Source: UBA11740 sp049273695
Lineage (GTDB): Bacteria > Acidobacteriota > Blastocatellia > Pyrinomonadales > Pyrinomonadaceae
Direction of reading: 5' to 3'
DNA length: 64,000 nt
Assembly (NCBI GenBank): GCA_049273695.1
Contig: JBASRE010000059.1
Coordinates: 124,001 to 188,000 of the forward strand
Shown: piece after piece, positions 16,063-24,578 of the stretch
Layout of the letters: every line of letters starts with the position of its first letter
How positions within the stretch are numbered: the stretch's first letter is position 1
The notes under the pieces: generated by a model
Told to the model about the DNA's origin: nothing
The model's input: only the letters and a program-made list of their open reading frames with translations
Database searches by the model: none
Position numbers and translations under genes: made by a program

Positions 16063-18477
16063 ATGATACCCGTCAAAAAAGCCGCCGTTCTGGGCGCTGG
16101 AACCATGGGGGCGCAAATCGCTGCGCACCTCGCGAATGCTGGCATTCCGACCGTCTTGCTCGATATCGCGCCGCAGGACGCGTCATCAGGCTCGAGTGAG
16201 GCAGAAACCCGACCGTTAGGAAGGGTGCACGATCAAAACGCGATCGCTCGTGCGGGTTACGAAGCCGCGAAGAAAGCCAAGCCCGCGGCGTTCTTTACCG
16301 CCGATGGGGCTTCCCTCATCACCGTCGGCAACTTCGAAGACGACCTCCCGAAGCTGAAAGACTGCGACGTGATCATTGAAGCAGTCGTCGAGAATCTTGA
16401 AATCAAACGCAGCCTTTACGAAAAAGTTGAGCAGCATCGGAAGCCCGGTTCTGTCATCGCTTCAAATACGAGCGGCATTCCCCTCAAGTTGCTGGCCGAA
16501 GGACGCTCTGATGATTTCCGCGCGCACTTCCTCGGCATGCACTTCTTCAATCCGCCGCGCTACATGCACCTGGTCGAGTTGATTCCCACGAAAGGGACCA
16601 AAGGCGAAGTCTCTTGCTCGATGTCGGGGTTCCTCGATGAGCGGCTGGGGAAGGGTGTCGTCGTCGCGAAGGACCGGCCGAACTTCATTGCGAATCGCAT
16701 CGGCACCTACGGCGCACTGGTCACGATGCGCACGATGATCGACGACGGTTACTCGATTGAAGAGGTGGACAAGATCACCGGACCCGCAGCGGGACGTCCA
16801 AAGACAGCAACGTTCCGCACGTTCGATCTTGTCGGTCTCGACGTGTTTGCGCACGTCGTTAAGAACCTGCATGAAAATCTTCCCGACGATCCTGAGCGCG
16901 AAATGTTCGTGATGCCTGAGTTCGTCACGAAGATGATTGAACGCCGGCTGCTGGGTAACAAGACGAAGGCCGGTTTCTATCAGCGCAAGCAAGGCGAGGG
17001 CGGCAAACGCGAGATTTGGACGCTGGACACGGCCACGCTCGACTATCGCGCGGCGCAGAAGGTGAAGCTGCCTTCGCTCGACGTCGCCAAGAATATCGAG
17101 GACACGCGCGAACGTTTGAAAACTGTCGTTTGGTCAAAGGATCGTGTCGGTGCGTTTCTCTGGAAGACGATCTCAAAAACCCTGACTTACACAGCCGAAC
17201 GCATTCCGGAAATCGCCGACACCGTCGTCGAAGTCGATCGCGCGATGCGTTGGGGATTCAGTTGGGAACTTGGGCCGTTCGAGGTTTGGGACGCTATTGG
17301 CGTGGAAAAGTCAGTTGCGAAGCTGAAGGAAGAAGGCCGCGCCGTCCCGGCCAATGTGCAGGCGATGCTCGATTCCGGCGCGAAGACTTTCTACAAACAG
17401 GAAAACGGCCAGCGCTTCTATTTTGATTTTGCCTCTTCTGCATACGTGCCGCTTGCTGATCCGCCCGGCACGATCATTCTCAAGTCGCTCAAGGATCGCA
17501 CCGGAGTCATCAAAAAGAATTCCGGCGCTTCAATGATCGATCTCGGTGACGGCGTGGCGTGTCTCGAGTTCCATTCGAAGATGAATTCGATTGGCGGTGA
17601 CACGCTTGAAATGCTGCGCTTTGCGATCGCTGAAACCGAAAAGAATTTCGTGGGCCTAGTCGTCGGCAATCAGGGCGTGAACTTTTCGGTGGGCGCCAAC
17701 CTGATGCTGATGCTGATGGAGGCGCAGGACGAGAACTGGGAAGAGCTCGACATGATCGGCCGTTATTTCCAATCGTCGGTGATGAGTCTGCGTTACTCAG
17801 CAAAGCCAGTCGTCGTCGCGCCGTTCCAGATGGTCTTTGGCGGTGGCTGCGAAATGGTCCTGCACGCGGACCGCGTGCGTGCGTCGGCGGAGACCTACAT
17901 CGGATTGGTTGAGGTCGGCGTCGGGATCATTCCGGCGGGCTGCGGGACGAAAGAGATGTTGGTGCGGGCGATGGATTCGATTCCGGCGGACATGAAAGAC
18001 GCCGATCCGTTTCCGTTCGTGAAGCGCGCCTTCGAAACGATCGCTTTGGCGAAGGTGGCAACTGCTGCCGAACAAGCGCGCGACTTTGGTTTCCTACGCG
18101 AAGAAGATTCGATTTCGATGAATGCCGATCGACTGATCGCTGACGCGAAGCAGCAAGTGCTGGCGTTAGCGGCAGCCGGATACGTCCAGCCTCAGCAGCG
18201 CACGGATATTTTGGCTCTGGGCGCGCCCGGCCTAGCGACTCTGAAACTCGGCGTGCATTTGATGAAGCGCGCTGGCTATATTTCCGATCACGATGCGTTG
18301 ATTGGCGAGAAGCTCGCGCGGATCCTGACCGGTGGCGATCTGAATCATGCGACGCGCGTCAGCGAGCAGTATTTGCTCGATCTCGAGCGTGAAGCTTTTC
18401 TTTCGCTAATCGGCACACGCAAGACGCAGGATCGGATCGGGCATATGTTGAAGACGGGAAAGCCGCTACGTAACTAA
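16063..18477 (+). CDS. fadN: 3-hydroxyacyl-CoA dehydrogenase / enoyl-CoA hydratase (FadN type)
   Basis: 804 residues catalysing the hydration and second oxidation steps of fatty-acid beta-oxidation. The NAD-binding domain comes first ('GAGTMGAQIAAHLANAG', 11-27). The dehydrogenase catalytic His is in 'GMHFFNPPRYMHL' (His160), and two C-terminal dehydrogenase domains reach to about 465. The crotonase domain is last ('GGGCEMVLHADRVRA', 'GLVEVGVGIIPAGCG'). This order is the reverse of E. coli FadB and matches Bacillus FadN in order and length (about 790). It is the first gene of fadN-fadA-(NTase)-fadE, directly behind a FadR-type operator. Cytosolic, acting on acyl-CoAs made by FadE. Confidence 0.93.
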   Translation: MIPVKKAAVLGAGTMGAQIAAHLANAGIPTVLLDIAPQDASSGSSEAETRPLGRVHDQNAIARAGYEAAKKAKPAAFFTADGASLITVGNFEDDLPKLKDCDVIIEAVVENLEIKRSLYEKVEQHRKPGSVIASNTSGIPLKLLAEGRSDDFRAHFLGMHFFNPPRYMHLVELIPTKGTKGEVSCSMSGFLDERLGKGVVVAKDRPNFIANRIGTYGALVTMRTMIDDGYSIEEVDKITGPAAGRPKTATFRTFDLVGLDVFAHVVKNLHENLPDDPEREMFVMPEFVTKMIERRLLGNKTKAGFYQRKQGEGGKREIWTLDTATLDYRAAQKVKLPSLDVAKNIEDTRERLKTVVWSKDRVGAFLWKTISKTLTYTAERIPEIADTVVEVDRAMRWGFSWELGPFEVWDAIGVEKSVAKLKEEGRAVPANVQAMLDSGAKTFYKQENGQRFYFDFASSAYVPLADPPGTIILKSLKDRTGVIKKNSGASMIDLGDGVACLEFHSKMNSIGGDTLEMLRFAIAETEKNFVGLVVGNQGVNFSVGANLMLMLMEAQDENWEELDMIGRYFQSSVMSLRYSAKPVVVAPFQMVFGGGCEMVLHADRVRASAETYIGLVEVGVGIIPAGCGTKEMLVRAMDSIPADMKDADPFPFVKRAFETIALAKVATAAEQARDFGFLREEDSISMNADRLIADAKQQVLALAAAGYVQPQQRTDILALGAPGLATLKLGVHLMKRAGYISDHDALIGEKLARILTGGDLNHATRVSEQYLLDLEREAFLSLIGTRKTQDRIGHMLKTGKPLRN

Positions 18478-18554
18478 GTCCAAAGTCCCAAGTCCAAAGT
18501 CCAATGTTAGGTTGGGCCCGCGGACTTTGGACATTGGACGTTGGACTCTGGACA
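18478..18554. repeat. Heptad-periodic palindromic repeat, GTCCAAA family, copy 1
   Basis: Starts at the base after the fadN stop codon. The left arm is a run of GTCCAAA/GTCCCAA-type 7-mers and the right arm a run of their complements (GGACTTT, GGACATT, GGACGTT), so the transcript can fold into a long imperfect hairpin. A second copy is at 46071-46158, also directly after an AACTAA stop. It separates fadN and fadA by 85 bp inside the operon and could affect mRNA stability. Confidence 0.75.
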
Positions 18555-18562
18555 AAAAGATC

Positions 18563-19741
18563 ATGAAAGACGCAGTAATCGTTTCCGCAGTTCGTACCGC
18601 CGTCGGCAAAGCGCCGAAAGGCACTCTCCGCGACACGCGCCCCGACGACATGGGCGCCGCGGCAATCAAAGAAGCTATCGCGCGCGTCGCGGGCCTTGAA
18701 GCGTCGGAAGTCGACGACGTGATCATGGGCTGCGCCATGCCCGAAGCTGAACAGGGCATGAACGTCGCGCGGGCGGCCGCGATTCGCGCCGGCCTGCCGG
18801 TCGAGACCAGCGCCATGACGATCAATCGGTTCTGCTCGTCAGGACTGCAAACAATCGCGATGGCCAGCGACCGCATTCGCACGAATGGCGCGCACGTCAT
18901 CGTAGCCGGCGGACTTGAGTCGATGTCGATGATTCCGATGGGTGGTCACATCATCCGGCCGAATCCGACTTTGATGGACACGTACCCGGATTTTTATCTG
19001 AGCATGGGTTTGGCGACTGAGAACGTCGCGCGCAAGTACGAAGTGTCGCGCGAAGAGCAGGACGCATTTGCGTTGCAGTCGCATCAACGCGCGGTGGCCG
19101 CTTTGGATGCCGACAAATTCAAAGACGAGACGGTGCCGCTAACGGTCACCGTTGAAGAGCTCGACCCGAAAGGCAAGAAGCAACGCCGCGAGGTCACTTT
19201 TGATAGAGACGAGGGACCGCGGCGCGACAGCACCGCGGAAGCGCTCGCGAATTTGAAGCCGGCTTTCCAGATGAAAGGCACGATCACTGCCGGCAATTCT
19301 TCGCAGATGTCGGATGGCGCAGCGGCCGTGATTGTCATGTCTGAAGATCGCGCTAAGGAGCTCGCTGCGAAGCCTCTGGCGCGGCTCGTGGCATACGCAA
19401 CCGCCGGCTGTCCGCCGGAAGAAATGGGCATCGGGCCGGTGTATGCAATTCCGAAAGCGCTGAAACTCGCCGGGCTGACGCTCGACGACATCGCGGTCAT
19501 CGAACTGAATGAAGCATTCGCAGCGCAGTCACTCGCCGTAATCAAGACGCTCGAGCTGAATCCCGCCAAAGTCAACGTGAATGGCGGCGCAATTGCGCTG
19601 GGTCATCCACTGGGGTGCACCGGCGCGAAACTGACGGCGTCCATCCTGCGCGAGCTTGAAAGACGTGGTGCGCGTTACGGGATGGTAACGATGTGTGTCG
19701 GCGGTGGCATGGGCGCCGCAGGAATTATTGAGAGGTTGTGA
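18563..19741 (+). CDS. fadA: Acetyl-CoA C-acyltransferase (thiolase)
   Basis: 392 residues from the ATG at 18563; an upstream in-frame ATG at 18512 is rejected because its extra codons are just the translated palindromic repeat. Thiolase catalytic residues are all present: the acylated Cys91 in 'NRFCSSGLQ', His in 'NGGAIALGHPLGCTGAK', and the second Cys in 'TMCVGGGMGAAGI'. It performs thiolytic cleavage of 3-ketoacyl-CoA, the last step of the cycle started by FadE and FadN. Its stop overlaps the next start (TGATG at 19739), so translation of the nucleotidyltransferase-like gene is probably coupled to it. Confidence 0.93.
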   Translation: MKDAVIVSAVRTAVGKAPKGTLRDTRPDDMGAAAIKEAIARVAGLEASEVDDVIMGCAMPEAEQGMNVARAAAIRAGLPVETSAMTINRFCSSGLQTIAMASDRIRTNGAHVIVAGGLESMSMIPMGGHIIRPNPTLMDTYPDFYLSMGLATENVARKYEVSREEQDAFALQSHQRAVAALDADKFKDETVPLTVTVEELDPKGKKQRREVTFDRDEGPRRDSTAEALANLKPAFQMKGTITAGNSSQMSDGAAAVIVMSEDRAKELAAKPLARLVAYATAGCPPEEMGIGPVYAIPKALKLAGLTLDDIAVIELNEAFAAQSLAVIKTLELNPAKVNVNGGAIALGHPLGCTGAKLTASILRELERRGARYGMVTMCVGGGMGAAGIIERL

Positions 19742-20268
19742 TGACTGCGACTGAGGTTTTTGAATCTGTGACCAATGGCGGAGCCAGCGATTTTGCTGCC
19801 GTGGTCGAGGTTCTAAACAAGCATGGCCGCTGGTGTTTAGTTGGCGGCCTCGCGGTGAATTGTTATGTCGAGCCGGTTTTCACGACAGACGCGGACATTG
19901 TAGTTGCCTCGTCTGCCCTGCCCGAGATCCAGAACGAATTGGCCGTTGCCGGATTCGACATTACTGCGCACGAGCATTCAGTGAACGCGCAAATGAAAGG
20001 AAGCGAGCTGCGGATTCAATTTACGACCGATCCGCGCTATCAGGCTTTTCTCTCGGAAACTCAAACACAGGCGGTCTTGGGCGTCGACGTTCCAGTAGCC
20101 TCGCTTTCAAATATCGTACGCGGAAAAGTTTGGGCTTGGAGCGATCCGAAACGACGTTTGTCCAAACGAAAGAAGGATGAACTTGATTTGATTCGGATCG
20201 CGGAAAAGTATCCCGAACTGCAGACCATCATGCCGTCGGAAATTACGAATCAACTAAAAACTCTTTAA
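19741..20268 (+). CDS. Nucleotidyltransferase-fold protein inside the fad operon
   Basis: 175 residues from the ATG at 19741 (an in-frame GTG immediately precedes it). 'CLVGGLAVNCYVEPVFTTDADIVV' type sequence shows the GG motif at about 35 and the acidic TxDADIV strand at about 50, the signature of small nucleotidyltransferase-fold proteins such as the AbiEii/MNT groups. 'VRGKVWAWSDPKRRLSKRKK' and 'DELDLIRIAEKYPEL' match the conserved C-terminal helices ('K..D..DL') of these families. Such proteins are often in toxin-antitoxin or resistance modules, but no partner toxin is adjacent. Translational coupling to fadA makes co-expression with beta-oxidation certain if the operon is transcribed. 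Its role here is unknown. Confidence 0.75.
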   Translation: MTATEVFESVTNGGASDFAAVVEVLNKHGRWCLVGGLAVNCYVEPVFTTDADIVVASSALPEIQNELAVAGFDITAHEHSVNAQMKGSELRIQFTTDPRYQAFLSETQTQAVLGVDVPVASLSNIVRGKVWAWSDPKRRLSKRKKDELDLIRIAEKYPELQTIMPSEITNQLKTL

Positions 20269-20328
20269 CCGTTTAGACGGCGGACTTGTCCGCCGGCCCG
20301 TGGCGGCACAAGTGCTGCCGCTAAACGG
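20269..20328. repeat. Cruciform-like palindromic element
   Basis: Begins directly after the stop codon. The outer arms CCGTTTAG and CTAAACGG are perfectly complementary and enclose two inner hairpins (GGCGGAC-tt-GTCCGCC, and GGCGGCAC pairing imperfectly with GTGCTGCC), giving a three-way junction. It sits between the NTase-like gene and fadE. Probably a dispersed REP-like element. Confidence 0.65.
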
Positions 20329-20349
20329 AATGATTGAAAGGAAACCATT

Positions 20350-22137
20350 ATGGCAGCCGTACTCGAACGAAAAGAAATCATCAAAGGCGGAAGCTTCCTG
20401 ATTGAAGAGCGCACGCCGTCCGAAGTCTTCACCCCTGAGGACTTCAATGAAGAGCACCGCATGATTGCCGACACTACCCGGCAGTTCATGGACGCGGAAG
20501 TTCTGCCGCGCATCAACGAGCTCGAGGCTAAGGACTGGAAGCTGGCGCGCGAATTGGTCAAGCAAGCCGCCGAACTCGGGCTGGTCGGCGCGAATATTCC
20601 CGAAGAGTACGGCGGCCTCGCCCTGGATCAAACCAGCAGCGCGCTGATCGCAGAGTATCTCGGTCGCTCAGCTTCTTTCGCCACGACCCTCGGCGCGCAG
20701 AGCGGCATCGGCCTGTTGCCGATTGTCTATTTCGGTACGGAAGCCGCGAAGAAAAAGTATCTGCCGCCGATTGCCGCCGGCGAATTGGTGACGGCGTACG
20801 CTCTAACTGAAGCCGGCTCAGGCTCAGACGCGATGGCCGCCAAAGCTACGGCGAAACTAAGCGAGGACGGCACGCAATACGTACTCAACGGCGAGAAGAT
20901 GTTCATCACGAACGGCGGCTTTGCGGACATCTACGTCGTGTTCGCGAAAGTCGATGGTGACAAGTTCACGGCGTTCATCGTCGAGCGGCAGGAAGGCTGC
21001 CATCCCGGCGCGGAAGAACACAAGATGGGCATCAAAGGCTCAAGCACGACGCCGCTGATTCTCGCTGACGCGAAAACGCCGGTTGAAAATCTGTTAGGCG
21101 AAGTCGGCAAGGGCCACAAGATCGCTTTCAACATTCTGAACATCGGCCGCTTCAAACTAGGTGCGATGTGTCTGGGCGGGATGAAACTCGCTGTCACCGA
21201 ATCGGTGAAGTACGCCAACGAGCGGCATCAGTTTGGGAAACCGATCTCTTCGTTCGGCGCCATCAAATCGAAACTCGGCGAGATGGCGGTGCGCACATGG
21301 GTGGGCGAAGCGATGACCTATCGCACGCTCGGAATGATTGAAGAAGGCCTGGGCGCGATTGAAGACTCGAAGGACATGGACGCGCGCCTGAAAGCGATCG
21401 AGGAGTACGCGGCTGAATGCTCGATTATCAAAGTTGCGCTGTCGGAATACTGCGACTACATCACGGACGAGATGGTGCAGATCTTCGGCGGTTATGGATA
21501 CTCGGCTGATTATCCCGCCGAGCGCGCGTACCGCGACACGCGTATCAATCGCATCTTTGAGGGCACCAACGAAATCAATCGCATGTTGATTCCGGGACGC
21601 TTGATGAAGGCCGCGTTGACGGGCCGGTTGGCGCTGCTTCCGGCGGCGCAGGGCTTGATGGACGAGATTCTCAATCCGTCGATGCCTTCGTTCGACACTG
21701 ACGAAGGTTTGCTCGCGGCTGAACAGAAGCTGGCCGTCAATGCGAAGAAGGTGGCGCTGATGACGCTGGGTACGGCCGCGCAGAAGTACATGATGGGTCT
21801 GTCCGACCAACAGGAGATTCTGATGGGCGTCGCCGACATCATCATGGATGCGTTCGCCATGGAGTCGGCGATTCTGCGCACACAAAAACTCGCCGCTTCT
21901 CAGAGCGAAGACGCCGCAGCGCGTTACGTCGATATGACTCGCGTTTTCTGCAATGACGCGGTCGAGCGGATCGAAGCGCACGCGAAGAATACGCTGGCGG
22001 CGATGGCGGAAGGCGATGAACTGCGCACGCTGTTGGCCGCGTTACGCCGATTCACAAAGATGACGCCGATTAATACTGTCGCCGCGCGCCAGCGAATCGC
22101 CGACGGGATGATCGCGGCGAACAAGTACAGCTACTGA
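20350..22137 (+). CDS. fadE: Acyl-CoA dehydrogenase
   Basis: 595 residues with an AAGGAAA ribosome binding site 6 bp before the ATG. FAD-dependent first oxidation of acyl-CoA. The N-terminal helical domain ends near 160. The acyl-CoA dehydrogenase signature appears as 'YALTEAGSGSDAMAAKA' and 'GEKMFITNGGFADIYVVFAK'. The C-terminal part has 'YANERHQFGKPISSF', 'QIFGGYGYSADYPAERAYRD' and 'RINRIFEGTNEINRM'. The extra 170-residue C-terminal helical region matches the long FadE/VLCAD-like subgroup. Third enzyme of the fadNAE set, presumably under the FadR-type operator at 16029. Confidence 0.93.
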   Translation: MAAVLERKEIIKGGSFLIEERTPSEVFTPEDFNEEHRMIADTTRQFMDAEVLPRINELEAKDWKLARELVKQAAELGLVGANIPEEYGGLALDQTSSALIAEYLGRSASFATTLGAQSGIGLLPIVYFGTEAAKKKYLPPIAAGELVTAYALTEAGSGSDAMAAKATAKLSEDGTQYVLNGEKMFITNGGFADIYVVFAKVDGDKFTAFIVERQEGCHPGAEEHKMGIKGSSTTPLILADAKTPVENLLGEVGKGHKIAFNILNIGRFKLGAMCLGGMKLAVTESVKYANERHQFGKPISSFGAIKSKLGEMAVRTWVGEAMTYRTLGMIEEGLGAIEDSKDMDARLKAIEEYAAECSIIKVALSEYCDYITDEMVQIFGGYGYSADYPAERAYRDTRINRIFEGTNEINRMLIPGRLMKAALTGRLALLPAAQGLMDEILNPSMPSFDTDEGLLAAEQKLAVNAKKVALMTLGTAAQKYMMGLSDQQEILMGVADIIMDAFAMESAILRTQKLAASQSEDAAARYVDMTRVFCNDAVERIEAHAKNTLAAMAEGDELRTLLAALRRFTKMTPINTVAARQRIADGMIAANKYSY

Positions 22138-22209
22138 GAATTGCTCATTGATTCATTGGGTCATTGATTCACTTTCAATGATTCAATGGATCGATGGATC
22201 AATGAGTCA
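22138..22209. repeat. Heptad/octad-periodic palindromic repeat, ATTGATTC family
   Basis: From the base after the fadE stop to the next start: left arm of ATTGATTC/ATTGGGTC-like units, right arm of complementary GGATCAAT/GAGTCAAT-like units. It is the same architecture as the GTCCAAA family but with a different unit. The ORF here can be extended through it with an in-frame ATG at 22186, which is why the later start is preferred. Confidence 0.65.
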
Positions 22210-23172
22210 ATGAAGATAGTTCCCATCTCAGTTCCAACTCCCTTCTACATCGGGCCGGTTAACGTCTACCTCATCAAAGAAGATCCGATCACGATCATCG
22301 ATACGGGCCCGAAAACAAAAGAAGCCATCGAAGCCCTGCGCGCGGGATTGAGACAGGCGGGACTCTGTGTGGCAGACATCCGCCGGATCGTCCTGACGCA
22401 CGCGCACGAAGATCATTGCGGACTGGCGCGCTCACTGCGCGATGAAGTCAAAGACGCCGAGGTGTTCGTCCACAATTGGGAAACTGGACATCGCATGGGG
22501 CGACTAGAACACGACGACAGTTTGCGCCTGCTGATGCGCGCGGGTGTGCCGGAAGATGAATTGCGCGCGATGCGTGAACTCTACGATCACGTGAGACAGT
22601 ACGCGGACGCGCTCGAAGACGATCACTGCACCGAATTGAATGACGAAGCTGAGCTGGAGTTCGAAACCGGCGCGTTGCGTGTCATACACACACCCGGACA
22701 CACTCCCGGTTCGTGTTCGTTTCTGCGCGAAGCGGATCGCACCCTCATCGCCGGCGATTGCGTGCTGAAGCGCGTGACGCCGAATCCAGTCATCTCGCCG
22801 GATCCGATCGATCCTTCACGGCGATTTCGATCCTTAGCTGAATATCTGGTCAGCCTCGCGCGCGTGCGCAGCTTTGCGCCGACTCTGGTGTACGGCGGCC
22901 ACGGCGAACCGATTCACGACTACGAAGAACTCTTCAATCGTTACCTCCGCGCCATCAACGAGCGCCAGGCGAACGTTCTGCGTCTGGTGCCAAAGAGCGG
23001 GGCCACGGCGTGGGAGGTCTCCCGCCAACTGTTTCCCGAGGCTGACGACGTCCACCGCTTTTTAGCTGTCTCTGAGGCGGTTGCCCACCTCGATCACGCC
23101 CACTCCGAAGGCAAAATCGCTCTGGAAATGAGCGATGGCCGCGAAATCTATCGAAAGCTCGGGGCTGACTGA
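22210..23172 (+). CDS. MBL-fold metallo-hydrolase
   Basis: 320 residues from the ATG at 22210, since the 8 codons before it lie in the palindromic repeat. The metallo-beta-lactamase fold is shown by 'VLTHAHEDHCGLA' (HxHxDH), 'VIHTPGHTPGS' (third His), 'IAGDCVL' (bridging Asp) and 'YGGHGEPIHDYEEL' (final His). The last 70 residues form a helical domain ('ERQANVLRLV', 'WEVSRQLFPEADDVHRF') like the winged-helix tail of LACTB2-type proteins. It probably hydrolyses a thioester or related bond, and its position after fadE suggests acyl-CoA metabolism, but the substrate is not determined. Confidence 0.85.
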   Translation: MKIVPISVPTPFYIGPVNVYLIKEDPITIIDTGPKTKEAIEALRAGLRQAGLCVADIRRIVLTHAHEDHCGLARSLRDEVKDAEVFVHNWETGHRMGRLEHDDSLRLLMRAGVPEDELRAMRELYDHVRQYADALEDDHCTELNDEAELEFETGALRVIHTPGHTPGSCSFLREADRTLIAGDCVLKRVTPNPVISPDPIDPSRRFRSLAEYLVSLARVRSFAPTLVYGGHGEPIHDYEELFNRYLRAINERQANVLRLVPKSGATAWEVSRQLFPEADDVHRFLAVSEAVAHLDHAHSEGKIALEMSDGREIYRKLGAD

Positions 23173-23253
23173 GCCCGCCGTCCCGGCTTAACAATTTGGA
23201 ACTCTGCTGCCCGCGCCCGCGTGAAAGCCTCAAAACCTATCGGAGGACTATGT

Positions 23254-24360
23254 ATGACAATTCGTAAACTGCTGCTGACTCTCTCGATCGTGCTCAGTTG
23301 CGGTCTGATCGTGAGCGGCATCATCGTTTCTGCTCAGGAAGCTCCCAAAGCGCAGGAAGCTCCAAAATCACCAAAAGCTGAGGTTGCTCAGTGGGATTTC
23401 AAAGACTTCGAAGATTTCGACTTCGATTTCGATTTCGATTTCGATTTCAAGAACATGCCGACCTGGCAGGATGATCAGAAATTCACTCTCTTCCTTCAGG
23501 GCGGCACATTTCTCGGCGTCCACGCCGAGGATGTGACCAAAGAAAACATGGGCACCTATGGCATGCGTGACGTGCGCGGCGTCGGTGTGAGCGAAATCAT
23601 GAAGGACAGCCCGGCGGAAAAGGCAGGACTGCGAAAAGGCGACGTAATTCTGGGCTTCAATGGTGAGTCCGTCACCAGCACACGCAAACTGCATCGTCTG
23701 GTGAGCGAATCGTCCGCGGATCAAAATGTCAGACTGACGATTAGCCGCGGCGGTTCTGAGCAGGAAGTTACCGCGACGCTCAGCAAGCGGCAGGGCACCG
23801 GCATGTTGAACGCCAAGATTCGTGAAGACGTCAGGCAGAGAATGGAACAGCTCAGAAAGGACATGCCGAAGATCAAGAGTGGCAACGGCACATGGGTCTT
23901 CAACACCGGTTCTTATCGCCGCATGGGCATTGGCACCCAGACGTTGACGAAACAACTCGCCGAGTACTTCGGCGTGAGCGAAGGTATCCTCGTCACGTCG
24001 GTGAACGACAATAGTCCGGCCGCAAAGGCGGGATTGAAAGCCGGCGACGTGATCACGGCGGTTGACGGCGAAAAGGTTGCTTCACCGGGAGACATCTCGC
24101 GCGCCATCGGCAAGAAGCAAGATGGTCCGGTCACGCTGACAGTCGTTCGCGATCGCAACACCCGCAGTGTAATCGTCACTCCGGAAAAGCCGCCGGCCGG
24201 ATCAGGGGCCGATATACGAACTATCGTGACGCCGCAGATCACCATCCCGGTGATTCCGGCCATCACCATTCAAACGCCGCAAATCACCGTGCCGGTCATT
24301 CCGCCGGTCGAGGTGACAGTCCCGGCGCGATTGCCGCGAGCGCGGGTCGTTATCATCTAA
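23254..24360 (+). CDS. Exported protein with two PDZ domains
   Basis: 368 residues from the ATG at 23254 (GGAGG 7 bp upstream). A signal peptide ('LLLTLSIVLSCGLIVSGIIV') is followed by a Lys/Ala/Pro linker and an odd acidic tract of alternating Asp-Phe. PDZ 1 spans about 105-185 ('VSEIMKDSPAEKAGLRKGDV') and PDZ 2 about 225-310 ('LVTSVNDNSPAAKAGLKAGD'). The C-terminus repeats a Pro/Val/Ile motif ('ITIPVIPAITIQTPQITVP') and ends in a basic patch. No protease domain is present, so it is a peptide-binding periplasmic protein rather than an HtrA protease. It is followed by a strong terminator. Confidence 0.8.
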   Translation: MTIRKLLLTLSIVLSCGLIVSGIIVSAQEAPKAQEAPKSPKAEVAQWDFKDFEDFDFDFDFDFDFKNMPTWQDDQKFTLFLQGGTFLGVHAEDVTKENMGTYGMRDVRGVGVSEIMKDSPAEKAGLRKGDVILGFNGESVTSTRKLHRLVSESSADQNVRLTISRGGSEQEVTATLSKRQGTGMLNAKIREDVRQRMEQLRKDMPKIKSGNGTWVFNTGSYRRMGIGTQTLTKQLAEYFGVSEGILVTSVNDNSPAAKAGLKAGDVITAVDGEKVASPGDISRAIGKKQDGPVTLTVVRDRNTRSVIVTPEKPPAGSGADIRTIVTPQITIPVIPAITIQTPQITVPVIPPVEVTVPARLPRARVVII

Positions 24361-24364
24361 TTTT

Positions 24365-24413
24365 GTAACGCAACTTGTTAAGTTGCGGACCGCAAGTTAA
24401 CAACTTGCGCTAC
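24365..24413. repeat. Palindromic element, CAAGTTGTTAAC family
   Basis: GTAACGCAACTTGTTAAG and its near-complement CAAGTTAACAACTTGCGC face each other around GTTGCGGACCG. It begins 4 bp after the PDZ-protein stop codon, as other palindromes in this window do. Confidence 0.6.
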
Positions 24414-24443
24414 TAAACGCTCGATAAAAGAGCGCTTTCGACG

Positions 24444-24479
24444 GGAGCAGTTGAGCATCACGCTCGGCTGCTCCTTTTT
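24444..24479 (+). terminator. Rho-independent terminator after PDZ-protein gene
   Basis: GGAGCAG (24444-24450) pairs with CTGCTCC (24468-24474); an inner GAGC/GCTC pair closes a 5-nt loop. TTTTTG follows at once. It lies 84 bp after the stop of the PDZ-protein gene and would end the forward transcript. Confidence 0.8.
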
Positions 24480-24578
24480 GTTTCTTCGATCCGCCGCGTA
24501 TAATTCGCGCTCTTACTGGAGATTCTCCCGCATGGGAAGCCGGTCTGAACCGCTGAAGCGTAGGCCGGAAGAAATCCG

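Noticed and set aside
16462..16992. Long antisense ORF within fadN, and similar ones within fadE, murA and prmC
   Set aside because: They mirror the codon periodicity of strongly supported genes and show no family motif.
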